A stretch of 16,949 nt of DNA from assembly GCA_963977405.1 (NCBI GenBank), contig CAXBOY010000068.1:1-16949 (forward strand), written 5' to 3'. Position numbers and translations under genes: made by a program. Source of the DNA: UBA5078 sp963977405. GTDB taxonomy: Bacteria; Pseudomonadota; Gammaproteobacteria; Pseudomonadales; Pseudohongiellaceae. Under the pieces are notes generated by a model. It searched no databases. It had not been told where the DNA came from and saw only the letters and a program-made list of their open reading frames with translations. Positions 6,981-15,494 of this stretch are shown here, one piece after another (the stretch's first letter is position 1; each line of letters begins with the position of its first letter).

Positions 6981-9757
6981 GCGTTGATGGCATCGAGTAT
7001 GAGGTGAACCCTGCGAATAACTTGCTGCAGGAGTGTCTCTCGCAAGGACTCGACCTTCCCTATTTTTGCTGGCATCCCTGTATGGGTTCTGTCGGTGCTT
7101 GCCGGCAGTGCGCCGTAAAACAGTATCGTAATGCGGAGGACAAGACAGGCACGGTGGTCATGGCCTGTATGACGCCGGCGAGCGATGGCAGCATCATCTC
7201 CATAAATGACAAGCAGGCTACGGATTTCCGCAGCCATGTGATCGAGAGTTTGATGATCAGCCACCCCCACGATTGCCCTGTGTGCGAGGAAGGGGGCGAA
7301 TGCCATCTTCAAGACATGACGCAGATGTCGGGGCACAATTATCGACGCTATGACTTTAAGAAAGTCACTCATCGCAATCAGGATCTCGGGCCTTTCATCA
7401 ATCACGAGATGAATCGCTGCATCGCCTGCTATCGTTGTGTGCGCTTCTACGACGATTACGCTGGCGGTACCGATCTCGCCGCACTCGGCTCCCATCATCA
7501 TGTCTATTTCGGGCGTCATGAAGAGGGCACGCTAGAGAATGAGTTCAGCGGCAATCTGGTCGAGGTCTGTCCTACGGGCGTGTTCACTGATAAGACCTTC
7601 AGTGCGCATTACACCCGCAAATGGGATCTTCAGACCGCCCCTTCAATCTGTTCCGGTTGTGGCGCAGGCTGCAATACTACGCCGGGCGAGCGCTATGGCA
7701 CCCTGCGCCGCGTCGTCAATCGCTATCACCATGATCTCAATGGCTATTTCTTATGCGATCGCGGGCGCTTCGGCTATGACGCTAACAATAGTACGCAGCG
7801 CGTAGTCGAGACTTTGTTTCGCCATCTCCAAGACGAAGGCGGAGAGTCTCGCAAGGCGCTGACCCCAATCGAGGGTGCGAGGCAGCTAGATGCGATGTCG
7901 AGTGGTGAGCTCATAGGCATCGGTTCACCACGTGCCTCGCTTGAAAGCAATTTGGCCTTGCGCCAACGCGTGGGACCGCAGAATTTCTTCTCAGGCATGA
8001 GCGATGCACAGCTTAGCTGTGCTAACGAAGTCATCGCTTTATTGCAGGAGCCTGGCTTGAACTGCCCGGACATTCGCTCCGTCGAACAATCTGACTGCGT
8101 GCTTGTGGTATGTGAGGACATTACCAATACCTCCGCCCGCATAGCGCTTGCTGTTCGGCAGGCCACTCGCAATGCAGCGGCGGCTATGGCACAGAGTGCG
8201 CGCATACCCCTTTGGCAAGATGCAGCGGTGCGCGAGCTGGCTCAGCACTCGCGCAGTCCGCTAATAATTCTAAGCCCTCAAGGCACGCGCCTAGATGATG
8301 TGGCAAGCGACACCTTCTTAGGAACTGTCGAACAACAGATTGCGTTTGTGGAGGGCATTGCCCACGCCATCGATGCGGATAGCCCCGCTTCCAATTCTAG
8401 CTCCAGTGTCGATGCGCAGGCGGCGAGTATCGCGAAGCAGCTGTGTGCAGCAGCGCGCCCCTGCATCGTGTCGGGAATCAGTGCCGAGAGCCTTGATTTA
8501 ATCAAGGCAACCGGCAACCTAGCTCGCGCGCTGCGCGAGCATCGCCAGCGTCAGAGTGAGGAGAAGCCTTTAGTGGACTTGTGTTTCGCCATGCCCGAGG
8601 CGAACACCATGGGTCTTGCACTATTGATGAGAGAAGGAGGTGGGTCTCTCTCGAGTGCTCTGAGTATTCTGGCTAAGGGTACGGCCGATGCCGCTATCGT
8701 CTTAGAAAATGATCTATACCGTCGCGCTACAACCGATGCGATCGACGCGGCACTAGCGGGCAATACTCCGTTGATCGCTATAGACCAACTGCACAATGCA
8801 TTCAATGCCAAGGCACATCTATTATTACCTGCCACCAGCATGGCGGAACAGGGCGGTACGTGGGTTAATTATGAGGGCCGTGCGCAACATAGTTATCAGG
8901 TTTTTCAGCCGGAGAGTAAGATTCGTGCCTCTTATGAATGGCTGGTGCCGAGCAATCCCGTGAGTGGGCCAACTGTTCATGGGGACACTTTGCTTCAGGA
9001 ACTCGTTGGTGAGTCGGCAAGCTACGCACCCTTATTGGAGTTATTGAGTTCCCGCACCGGCGTCGCCGCTCTCATGAAGAGTCCTCGTCAATCCCATCGT
9101 TATAGCGGCCGCACTGCGATGCACGCCAATGAACACGTTCACGAGACTAAGCAGGCGCAGGACCCACATTCCCCGCTGTCTTTCTCGATGGAAGGTATGC
9201 TACTGCAGAAAGATGCCAGCCTATTGTCCGCCGCATGGGCGCCCGCGTGGAACTCAAATCAGGCGATCTCAAAGTTCCAAGAAGAGATTAATGGCGAACT
9301 AAAGCAGGGCAATAAAGGTGTGCATCTGCTCACTCGCGATGGAGCGCAACGTCCCTACAAAAAAGTGGAATATGTGCCTGAAGAGGGCATGGCCAAGTAT
9401 TTCATCGACCAGCTTTTCGGCAGTGAAGAGATAAGTGCGGCTTCACCCGCAATCCAAGCCCGAGCAGTGCCGGCCTATGTTTGCATATCTCATGAGTTGG
9501 CGCAGTCCATAGGCGTGCAACAGCATGGACTGCTTAGGCTCTCCACGAATCGCTATAGTGTGGAACTGCCTGTGCTGATTCGCGATCGTATCGCTGCTCA
9601 GTGTGTGGGGATTTACTGCGGTGGTGAAGTGAGCCGCGCAGATCTCGCCGGCAAGCTGAGCGTCGAGGCGGTCCCACAAGATAGTAATGTGCTTGCCAGT
9701 AGTCGCGCGATGTTCAGCAACTTGGTCATTAGTGACACATTACCGAGGGAGGGCTGA
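6968..9757 (+). CDS. nuoG: NADH-quinone oxidoreductase subunit G (clusters N1b, N4, N5, N7)
   Basis: NuoG is the large iron-sulfur subunit (929 residues from ATG 6968) that relays electrons from NuoF towards NuoI. The 2Fe-2S N1b ligands are C34, C45, C48 and C67, the same numbering as E. coli. N5 uses H101, C103, C106 and C112 (HDCPVCEEGGEC). N4 uses C151, C154, C157 (CIACYRC) and C201. The off-path cluster N7 is also present: C228, C231, C235 and C263. From about residue 270 the protein resembles molybdopterin oxidoreductases; in complex I this domain carries no molybdenum cofactor. The middle and C-terminal parts are more divergent, with a serine-rich stretch at about residues 477-481, but the HRYSGRTAM and FSMEG segments are clear. 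An additional cysteine, C38, lies among the N1b ligands where I recall Ala in E. coli. The start overlaps nuoF; nuoH begins two bases after the stop. Confidence 0.96.
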   Translation: MAKISVDGIEYEVNPANNLLQECLSQGLDLPYFCWHPCMGSVGACRQCAVKQYRNAEDKTGTVVMACMTPASDGSIISINDKQATDFRSHVIESLMISHPHDCPVCEEGGECHLQDMTQMSGHNYRRYDFKKVTHRNQDLGPFINHEMNRCIACYRCVRFYDDYAGGTDLAALGSHHHVYFGRHEEGTLENEFSGNLVEVCPTGVFTDKTFSAHYTRKWDLQTAPSICSGCGAGCNTTPGERYGTLRRVVNRYHHDLNGYFLCDRGRFGYDANNSTQRVVETLFRHLQDEGGESRKALTPIEGARQLDAMSSGELIGIGSPRASLESNLALRQRVGPQNFFSGMSDAQLSCANEVIALLQEPGLNCPDIRSVEQSDCVLVVCEDITNTSARIALAVRQATRNAAAAMAQSARIPLWQDAAVRELAQHSRSPLIILSPQGTRLDDVASDTFLGTVEQQIAFVEGIAHAIDADSPASNSSSSVDAQAASIAKQLCAAARPCIVSGISAESLDLIKATGNLARALREHRQRQSEEKPLVDLCFAMPEANTMGLALLMREGGGSLSSALSILAKGTADAAIVLENDLYRRATTDAIDAALAGNTPLIAIDQLHNAFNAKAHLLLPATSMAEQGGTWVNYEGRAQHSYQVFQPESKIRASYEWLVPSNPVSGPTVHGDTLLQELVGESASYAPLLELLSSRTGVAALMKSPRQSHRYSGRTAMHANEHVHETKQAQDPHSPLSFSMEGMLLQKDASLLSAAWAPAWNSNQAISKFQEEINGELKQGNKGVHLLTRDGAQRPYKKVEYVPEEGMAKYFIDQLFGSEEISAASPAIQARAVPAYVCISHELAQSIGVQQHGLLRLSTNRYSVELPVLIRDRIAAQCVGIYCGGEVSRADLAGKLSVEAVPQDSNVLASSRAMFSNLVISDTLPREG

Positions 9758-9759
9758 GT

Positions 9760-10722
9760 ATGCGTTTCGAAGTCGGCTCGCCCCTTAGCATAGGGGCAAT
9801 TCTGTTTACCGTCATCATTGTGGCGGCGATGCTGATCTGGGTGGAACGGCGCCTGCTGGGTTTGTGGCAAGAGCGCCTAGGGCCTAATCGCGTGGGTCCC
9901 TTTGGCTTGCTGCAAGTGGTGGCGGACATGATCAAGATCTTTACGAAGGAAGACTGGGTGCCACCCTTCGCCGATAAGTTTAGTTTCATTCTCGCCCCTC
10001 CCATCATCATGGTCGTCATTCTGATGAGTTTCTCAGTCATCCCCTTCGCGCCAGGGGTTGGGATTATCGACTCGGATATCGGCGTGCTTTTCGTGTTAGC
10101 GATGGCCTCTCTGGGTGCTTATAGCGTGATGCTAGGGGGCTTGGCCTCAAACAACAAATACGCGCTACTCGGCAGTCTTCGCGCCGCCGCGCAGATGGTC
10201 AGCTACGAAGTGTTCATGGGCATATCCCTGTTGGGGGTTGTGGCCCTTGCAGGCTCATTCAATTTGCGCGAGATAGTACTTTCACAGAGCGATGGCTGGT
10301 ATGTGTTGCCGCAGTTCGTTGGCTTCGTGATCTTCTTGATTGCCGGAGTGGCAGAGAGTCACCGACTACCCTTCGATATCCCAGAGGCCGAACAGGAGAT
10401 TGTTGCGGGTTACCACACCGAGTATTCCGGAATGAAATTTGGCATGTTTTTCGTGGGCGAGTATTTAGGTGTGTTGCTGATCTCGTCCTTGTTAGTGGTG
10501 CTGTTCTGTGGAGGCTGGCTTGGCCCTGCCTTCCTGCCACCGATCGTATGGTTTGCCCTTAAAACGGGTTTCTTCATCGCCTTCTTCATCTTGCTGCGCG
10601 CAGCAATTCCGCGGCCACGCTATGACCAGCTAATGAACTACGGCTGGTTGTTCCTGTTGCCGCTTTCATTACTCAATCTATTGCTCACAGGCGCCTTTAT
10701 CCTGTGGCAGGACGGGATGTGA
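9760..10722 (+). CDS. nuoH: NADH-quinone oxidoreductase subunit H
   Basis: NuoH is the membrane subunit (eight helices in known structures) that forms the quinone tunnel with NuoB and NuoCD and couples quinone reduction to proton pumping. The product has 320 residues; E. coli has about 325. Recognisable segments include WVERRLLGLWQERLGPNRVGP (27-47), E150 in MVSYE, and the acidic loop RLPFDIPEAEQEIVAGYHTE (202-221) followed by YSGMKF, one of the best-conserved parts of the protein. The C-terminus has the family PRPRYDQLM segment (284-292). A strong purine-rich ribosome binding site, GAGGGAGGG at 9745-9753, precedes the ATG by six bases. Its stop shares one base with the nuoI start (TGATG). 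Confidence 0.97.
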   Translation: MRFEVGSPLSIGAILFTVIIVAAMLIWVERRLLGLWQERLGPNRVGPFGLLQVVADMIKIFTKEDWVPPFADKFSFILAPPIIMVVILMSFSVIPFAPGVGIIDSDIGVLFVLAMASLGAYSVMLGGLASNNKYALLGSLRAAAQMVSYEVFMGISLLGVVALAGSFNLREIVLSQSDGWYVLPQFVGFVIFLIAGVAESHRLPFDIPEAEQEIVAGYHTEYSGMKFGMFFVGEYLGVLLISSLLVVLFCGGWLGPAFLPPIVWFALKTGFFIAFFILLRAAIPRPRYDQLMNYGWLFLLPLSLLNLLLTGAFILWQDGM

Positions 10723-11261
10723 TGTTACGTTTAATAAAAGACACGCTCACTACTCAAGTCGTCACACTATGGCGAGTCTTCGTGCATGCCTTCGCCAAGA
10801 CTGACACGGTGGAGTACCCCGATGTGCAGCCTCAAATGGCGGCGCGTTGGCGGGGGCGCATTATTCTATCTCGCGATCCCGACGGTGAGGAGCGCTGTGT
10901 GGCGTGTAATCTCTGCGCTGTGGCTTGCCCAGTGGACTGTATTGCCTTGCAGAAGACCGAGGACGAAGAGGGGCGTTGGTATCCCGAGTTCTTCCGCATC
11001 AACTTCTCGCGCTGCATCATGTGTGGCTTCTGCGAAGAAGCCTGTCCTACCAATGCAATTCAACTGACCCCTGATTTTGAGATGGCCGAATATGTTCGGC
11101 AAGACATGGTCTGGGAGAAGGAAGATCTGCTGATTAACGGCACTGGTAAATATCATGACTACAACTTTTACCGCGTCGCGGGTAAGAAGATAGGCGGTAA
11201 AGATAAAGGTGAGGCGATCAACGAAGCGCCTCCAGTCAACGTAAGGAGCCTATTGCCATGA
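10722..11261 (+). CDS. nuoI: NADH-quinone oxidoreductase subunit I (clusters N6a, N6b)
   Basis: NuoI is the 8Fe ferredoxin-like subunit carrying N6a and N6b, which connect NuoG to N2 in NuoB. From ATG 10722 it has 179 residues (E. coli 180). Two CxxCxxCxxxCP motifs are intact: C59, C62, C65, C69 and C98, C101, C104, C108. The N-terminal amphipathic segment (about 1-28, including HAFAK) anchors the protein at the membrane surface. It ends VRSLLP, as E. coli ends VKSLLP. In-frame GTG codons at 10704 and 10719 could extend it into nuoH, but ATG 10722 gives the family length and follows a purine-rich AGGACGGG at 10708-10715. It overlaps nuoJ by ATGA. Confidence 0.96.
   Translation: MLRLIKDTLTTQVVTLWRVFVHAFAKTDTVEYPDVQPQMAARWRGRIILSRDPDGEERCVACNLCAVACPVDCIALQKTEDEEGRWYPEFFRINFSRCIMCGFCEEACPTNAIQLTPDFEMAEYVRQDMVWEKEDLLINGTGKYHDYNFYRVAGKKIGGKDKGEAINEAPPVNVRSLLP
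11243..11248 (+). promoter_or_regulatory. Ribosome binding site for nuoJ inside the nuoI end
   Basis: AAGGAG lies nine bases before the first of three successive ATG codons (11258, 11261, 11264). The first gives the best spacing and an ATGA overlap with the nuoI stop. Confidence 0.7.
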
Positions 11262-11740
11262 TGATGCTCTTTTACAGTGCTGCGGCCATTGCCGTGATCG
11301 CAACTCTCGCAGTGATTAGTAGCTCGAACGTCGTGCACGCGTTGGTATATCTCATCATCTCGCTGCTCTCCGTGGCGGTGATCTTCTTCGTACTGGGCGC
11401 GCCGTTTGCGGCGATGCTCGAGGCTATCGTCTATGCCGGTGCCATCATGGTCCTATTCTTGTTCGTGATGATGATGTTGAACCTGGGGCAGGCAACGGAG
11501 GACGAAGAGAAGGCTTGGATGACGCCCAAGCTCTGGATTGGTCCCGGCCTTTTAACCGCTGTGCTCTTCGTTCAACTCGCCAGTGTGTTGTTGACGCAGG
11601 GGGTAGCGCTGGCGCCAGTCGAGGTCGGTGTGCTGGATATCAGCCTATTGTTATTTGGGCCATGGCTGCTCGCGGTGGAGCTGGCCTCTATGCTGCTTCT
11701 GGCAGGTTTGATCGCCGCCTATCACTTGGCGAAGAGGTGA
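11258..11740 (+). CDS. nuoJ: NADH-quinone oxidoreductase subunit J
   Basis: NuoJ is a membrane subunit with five helices whose third helix takes part in the conformational changes near the quinone site. The 160-residue product shows the third-helix segment EAIVYAGAIMVLFLFVMMMLN (55-75) with Y59, and the last-helix segment FGPWLLAVELASMLLLAG (133-150). Family landmarks VHALVYLIISLL (26-37) and ALGAPF-like LGAPFAA (46-52) are present. It stops soon after the fifth helix (AAYHLAKR), while E. coli NuoJ has a hydrophilic tail of roughly 20 more residues. The first ATG is chosen for its AAGGAG spacing. Four bases separate the stop from the nuoK ATG. Confidence 0.95.
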   Translation: MMMLFYSAAAIAVIATLAVISSSNVVHALVYLIISLLSVAVIFFVLGAPFAAMLEAIVYAGAIMVLFLFVMMMLNLGQATEDEEKAWMTPKLWIGPGLLTAVLFVQLASVLLTQGVALAPVEVGVLDISLLLFGPWLLAVELASMLLLAGLIAAYHLAKR

Positions 11741-11744
11741 GGTG

Positions 11745-12053
11745 ATGGAGACGATACCTTACGAACACGGTTTGATTCTAGCGGCGATCTTATTCGTGTG
11801 TGGGCTATTCGGCGTGTTAACACGGCGCAACATCGTGTTCGTCTTAATGTCGCTTGAGATCATGCTCAACGCCTGTGGCTTAGCCTTCGTAGTGGCCTCG
11901 GCACGCTGGGGCCACGCCGATGGCCAGATAATGTTTCTTATGATTTTAACGCTAGCCGCCGCCGAGGTGGCGGTGGGTCTTGGGCTGATCATTCAGATGT
12001 ACCGGCGTTTTCATACGGTGGACATCAGTGTGCTCAATGAGATGAAGGGCTGA
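11745..12053 (+). CDS. nuoK: NADH-quinone oxidoreductase subunit K
   Basis: NuoK is a small three-helix membrane subunit related to MrpC; it passes protons or coupling charge between NuoJ and NuoN. The 102-residue product is close to the E. coli length of 100. The two key membrane glutamates are present: E38 in LMSLEIMLNA (helix 2) and E74 in TLAAAEVAVGL (helix 3), matching E. coli E36 and E72. A GTG at 11742 could start the protein one codon earlier, but ATG 11745 is the better choice, with purine-rich GAGGTGAGG just upstream across the nuoJ stop. nuoL starts four bases after the stop. Confidence 0.96.
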   Translation: METIPYEHGLILAAILFVCGLFGVLTRRNIVFVLMSLEIMLNACGLAFVVASARWGHADGQIMFLMILTLAAAEVAVGLGLIIQMYRRFHTVDISVLNEMKG

Positions 12054-12057
12054 CCTG

Positions 12058-13956
12058 ATGCAAGACTGGATTGGACTCTTACCCGCTTTTCCTCTTACCG
12101 GCTTTCTGTTGTTGGTGCTCAGCCGTGGTCGCATGCCCCGCAACATCGCGAGCCTCATCGGGGCAGGCAGCGTTGGGCTGTCCTTCCTTCTTGCGGCGGC
12201 TATCTGCATCGAGTTTCTAGGCGGTGACGGTGAGTCGTTCCAGAAGACGCTTTGGGTATGGATGCAAGTGGGTAGCCTAGAGCCAGGGTTCTCTTTCTAT
12301 CTGGATGGCCTAAGTGTCGTGATGATTTTGATCATCAGTGGAGTGGGCTTCCTGATTCATTTGTACTCAACGGGTTTCATGGCGGACGACCCAGGCTTCG
12401 CACGCTTTTTCTCCTATATGAATCTTTTCGTAGCCTCGATGCTGGTGTTGGTGCTTGCGGATAATCTCGTCCTTCTGTATCTGGGTTGGGAGGGTGTAGG
12501 CCTGTGCAGTTATCTGTTGATTGGCTTCTGGTACGACAAACCGTCCAATGGCTATGCGGCGCGCAAGGCCTTCGTAGTGACGCGAGTAGGGGATACCTCT
12601 ATGGCCATTGGCCTGTTCCTACTCTTCTCGCAACTTGGCACCCTGAACATTCAAGAGATTTTGACACTGGCGCCGCAACAGTGGAGTAGCGGTTCGGGCA
12701 TCGCCATAGCGGCTGCAGCTTTATTGCTTGGTGGCGCTGTCGGCAAGTCTGCCCAGCTGCCTTTGCAGACGTGGCTGCCCGATGCCATGGCAGGCCCCAC
12801 ACCGATCAGCGCACTGATACATGCCGCCACTATGGTCACAGCAGGTGTCTATCTCATCGCGCGGACCCATGTATTGTTCGAGCTGGCCCCTAGTGTGCAA
12901 ATACTGGTGGCCTTCATCGGCCTCGCGACTCTACTGATGGCAGGCTTTACTGCGCTAATGCAGCGCGATATTAAACGTATTCTGGCCTACTCTACCATCA
13001 GTCAGATTGGTTATATGTTCCTAGCGCTCGGGGTAGGGGCATGGTCTGCCGCGGTCTTTCATTTGATGACACATGCCTTCTTCAAGGCACTACTCTTCCT
13101 TGCCGCTGGCACAGTCATACTCAGCCTGCATCATGAGCATGACATTTTCCGTATGGGCGCAATGCGCCGTCGCTTGCCGGTGGCATTCTTATCATTCTTA
13201 GTGGGTAGCGCTGCGCTGACCGCTTTGCCCTTTACCTCCGGTTTCTACAGCAAGGACGAGATACTTCTGGCTGCCTTGGCCCATCCTCAGTACGGCATGT
13301 TGCTGTGGGTTGGTGGTGTACTGGGCGCCTTCCTCACGGCGCTCTATAGTTTCCGCTTGGTCTTTGTGGTGTTCTTCGGCAGAGATCACCACGCCAATAG
13401 CACCCACGAGGGTGATCATGTTCATGATGCCGTCGTTGAAAACACTAGTCCCACGATGTTCTTCCCTCTGCTAATTCTGGGGGTGCTCTCTCTTCTGGGG
13501 GGCTTAATTCAAGTACCGGTCGACGCTGTGTTTGCCCATGGCGCCGGGCATGAGGAGGCACATGCTAGCCAGTTGATTCACGCGGTGATGATAATGGTGC
13601 CGGTGATCGGCGTGATCATCAGTTGGTTCCTCTACGGGAGCAAGCCCTATGAGAAAGCTGGGCAACACACTCGGCAACGACTACTCGAGTCCTCCTTCGG
13701 AGGCTTCCTAAGCCGTTTCTGGTTCAGTGGTTGGGGCATGGACACACTGTACCAGTTCGTCTTTGTGCGCCCGTTTGTGGCGCTGGCGCAAGTCAATCGT
13801 AAGGATGTGATCGACCTGCTCTATAGCTGGATAGCGCTCGCGGCGCGGGTTGGCAATAGTGCAGTGGTAATGGCGCAGACTGGTAATCTGCGTTGGTATG
13901 CTATCAGTCTGGTTGGTGGCTTGGTACTCGTGATCGGTCTGGGGGTATGGCGATGA
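12058..13956 (+). CDS. nuoL: NADH-quinone oxidoreductase subunit L (distal antiporter-like subunit)
   Basis: NuoL is the outermost membrane subunit, homologous to MrpA/D antiporters, with a long lateral helix running back along NuoM and NuoN. The product has 632 residues (E. coli 613). Conserved functional residues are present: E145 (WEGVG), D179 (VGDT), K230 (VGKSAQ), H255 (ALIHAATMV), K343 (HAFFKALLFL) and K399 (GFYSKDE). The C-terminal part (about 525-632) holds the lateral helix, including VIDLLYSWIA, and a final membrane segment. The loop at 441-465 after GRD is unusually rich in His and acidic residues, and a second His-rich loop follows at 493-508. The stop overlaps the nuoM start as ATGA. 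Confidence 0.96.
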   Translation: MQDWIGLLPAFPLTGFLLLVLSRGRMPRNIASLIGAGSVGLSFLLAAAICIEFLGGDGESFQKTLWVWMQVGSLEPGFSFYLDGLSVVMILIISGVGFLIHLYSTGFMADDPGFARFFSYMNLFVASMLVLVLADNLVLLYLGWEGVGLCSYLLIGFWYDKPSNGYAARKAFVVTRVGDTSMAIGLFLLFSQLGTLNIQEILTLAPQQWSSGSGIAIAAAALLLGGAVGKSAQLPLQTWLPDAMAGPTPISALIHAATMVTAGVYLIARTHVLFELAPSVQILVAFIGLATLLMAGFTALMQRDIKRILAYSTISQIGYMFLALGVGAWSAAVFHLMTHAFFKALLFLAAGTVILSLHHEHDIFRMGAMRRRLPVAFLSFLVGSAALTALPFTSGFYSKDEILLAALAHPQYGMLLWVGGVLGAFLTALYSFRLVFVVFFGRDHHANSTHEGDHVHDAVVENTSPTMFFPLLILGVLSLLGGLIQVPVDAVFAHGAGHEEAHASQLIHAVMIMVPVIGVIISWFLYGSKPYEKAGQHTRQRLLESSFGGFLSRFWFSGWGMDTLYQFVFVRPFVALAQVNRKDVIDLLYSWIALAARVGNSAVVMAQTGNLRWYAISLVGGLVLVIGLGVWR

Positions 13957-15494
13957 TTCTCCTGTGGCTGATTGTCATCTTGTTTCTAGGCGGCGCGTTG
14001 GCGTGGGTGAGTGAGGCGCTCGACGCTAGGCTGCCCCGCGTAGTGGCATTGTTTAGTCTTCTCGCAAGCTTTGGGCTTGTGCTCTGGCTCTGGAGCTCTG
14101 GCGGAGCCGATGTGCGCACACCAGACGGCATTTGGTGGGTGCTCGACAGCTGGGCTTGGATTCCCCGTTTCGGAATTGCGCTTAAAGTAGGCGTGGACGG
14201 TCTTGGCCTCCTAATGCTCGTCCTAACAGTTTTTCTTGGGCTTATGGCGCTCGGTGCGGCATGGAACGAGATTAGCCAGCGCACCGGCTTCTTCTATTTC
14301 AACCTGCTGTGGACGCTCGCGGGTGTCGTAGGGGTCTTCACAGCCTTAGACTTATTCCTGTTCTTCTTCTTCTGGGAAGTGATGTTGATACCGATGTATC
14401 TCATCATTGCGATCTGGGGGCATGAGAACCGCGCTTATGCCGCGATGAAATTCTTCCTGTTCACCCAAGTCTCGGGCCTGCTATTGTTACTCGCAATCCT
14501 GTGCCTAGCCTATTTCCACTACGCGCAATTTGGGGCCTTTAGTTTCGACTACTTCGATCTGCAGAACGTAGTTCTAGAAGAGCGCTTCCAGATGTGGGTA
14601 ATGCTCGGTTTCTTTATCGGATTCGCTACTAAGTTGCCGGCCTTTCCACTGCATTCTTGGTTGCCGGATGCCCATAGTCAGGCGCCCACCGCCGGTAGCG
14701 TTTTACTAGCGGGCGTGCTACTCAAGACCGGCGCCTATGGTCTGATTCGTTTCACTATCCCGCTTTTTCCGGAGGCCTCCGCTAGCTTCGCTCCTGTGGC
14801 GATGAGCATCGCCGCCATCGGCATCCTTTACTGCGCTAAACTTGCCTTCGCGCAGAACGACATCAAGCGCCTGATCGCCTATACCAGCGTCAGCCATATG
14901 GGCTTCGTTCTCCTCGGGATCTACGCCTGGAACCTATATGGGTTGCAGGGCGCCGTCATGACGATGTTGGCCCACGGCCTGAGTTCGGCAGCCTTGTTCA
15001 TGTTGGCAGGTGGACTGCAACATCGCCTCCATACCCGTGACATGGATAAGATGAATGGGCTTTGGTCGCAATTGCCGATGCTCTCAGCGATGGCGCTTTT
15101 CTTCTCCATCGCCGCTGTCGGAATGCCTGGGCTCGGCAACTTTATCGGCGAATTCCTTTCACTTTTGGGTGCCTTCCAAGCGAGCCGCACGATTACGGCT
15201 ATCTCTGCACTCGGCCTGATTTTTGCTGCCGTATATTCGCTGTGGGTTATCCAAAAAGTGTTTCATGGTCCCTATAAGATTCCAGAAGGGGTGGGGCGCA
15301 GCGCTATCCCCGAGGATCTCTCGACTGTGGAGCTGGTTTGCTATGTATTGATGGCATTGGGGCTGATCTGGATGGGCATGTATCCCCAGAGTTTCTTGGA
15401 GCTCTCTGGACCAGGGCTAGAGAGTTTGTTGCAAGCGATCGGTGCGTTTAGCGGCGAACTTGGCTCGGCCACTGTCAACGGAGGTGCGTTGTAA
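13953..15494 (+). CDS. nuoM: NADH-quinone oxidoreductase subunit M (antiporter-like)
   Basis: NuoM is the middle antiporter-like membrane subunit between NuoL and NuoN, with about 14 helices. From ATG 13953 it has 513 residues (E. coli 509). Functional residues match the family: E142 in FFFWEVMLIPMY, K227 in GFATKLPAFPLH, K258 in GVLLKTGAYG and E400 in GNFIGEF. Three starts are possible in frame: GTG 13893, ATG 13947 and ATG 13953. The last gives MILLWLIVILFLGG, which aligns with the E. coli start MLLPWLILIPFIGG, and makes an ATGA overlap with nuoL like other junctions in this operon. ATG 13947 would add only two residues. The final T-A-A shares its last base with the nuoN ATG. Confidence 0.95.
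   Translation: MILLWLIVILFLGGALAWVSEALDARLPRVVALFSLLASFGLVLWLWSSGGADVRTPDGIWWVLDSWAWIPRFGIALKVGVDGLGLLMLVLTVFLGLMALGAAWNEISQRTGFFYFNLLWTLAGVVGVFTALDLFLFFFFWEVMLIPMYLIIAIWGHENRAYAAMKFFLFTQVSGLLLLLAILCLAYFHYAQFGAFSFDYFDLQNVVLEERFQMWVMLGFFIGFATKLPAFPLHSWLPDAHSQAPTAGSVLLAGVLLKTGAYGLIRFTIPLFPEASASFAPVAMSIAAIGILYCAKLAFAQNDIKRLIAYTSVSHMGFVLLGIYAWNLYGLQGAVMTMLAHGLSSAALFMLAGGLQHRLHTRDMDKMNGLWSQLPMLSAMALFFSIAAVGMPGLGNFIGEFLSLLGAFQASRTITAISALGLIFAAVYSLWVIQKVFHGPYKIPEGVGRSAIPEDLSTVELVCYVLMALGLIWMGMYPQSFLELSGPGLESLLQAIGAFSGELGSATVNGGAL

Noticed and set aside
13893..13952. Longer nuoM from GTG 13893 or ATG 13947
   Set aside because: The extension overlaps the end of nuoL and adds residues absent from E. 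coli NuoM; ATG 13953 gives the family N-terminus and an ATGA overlap.
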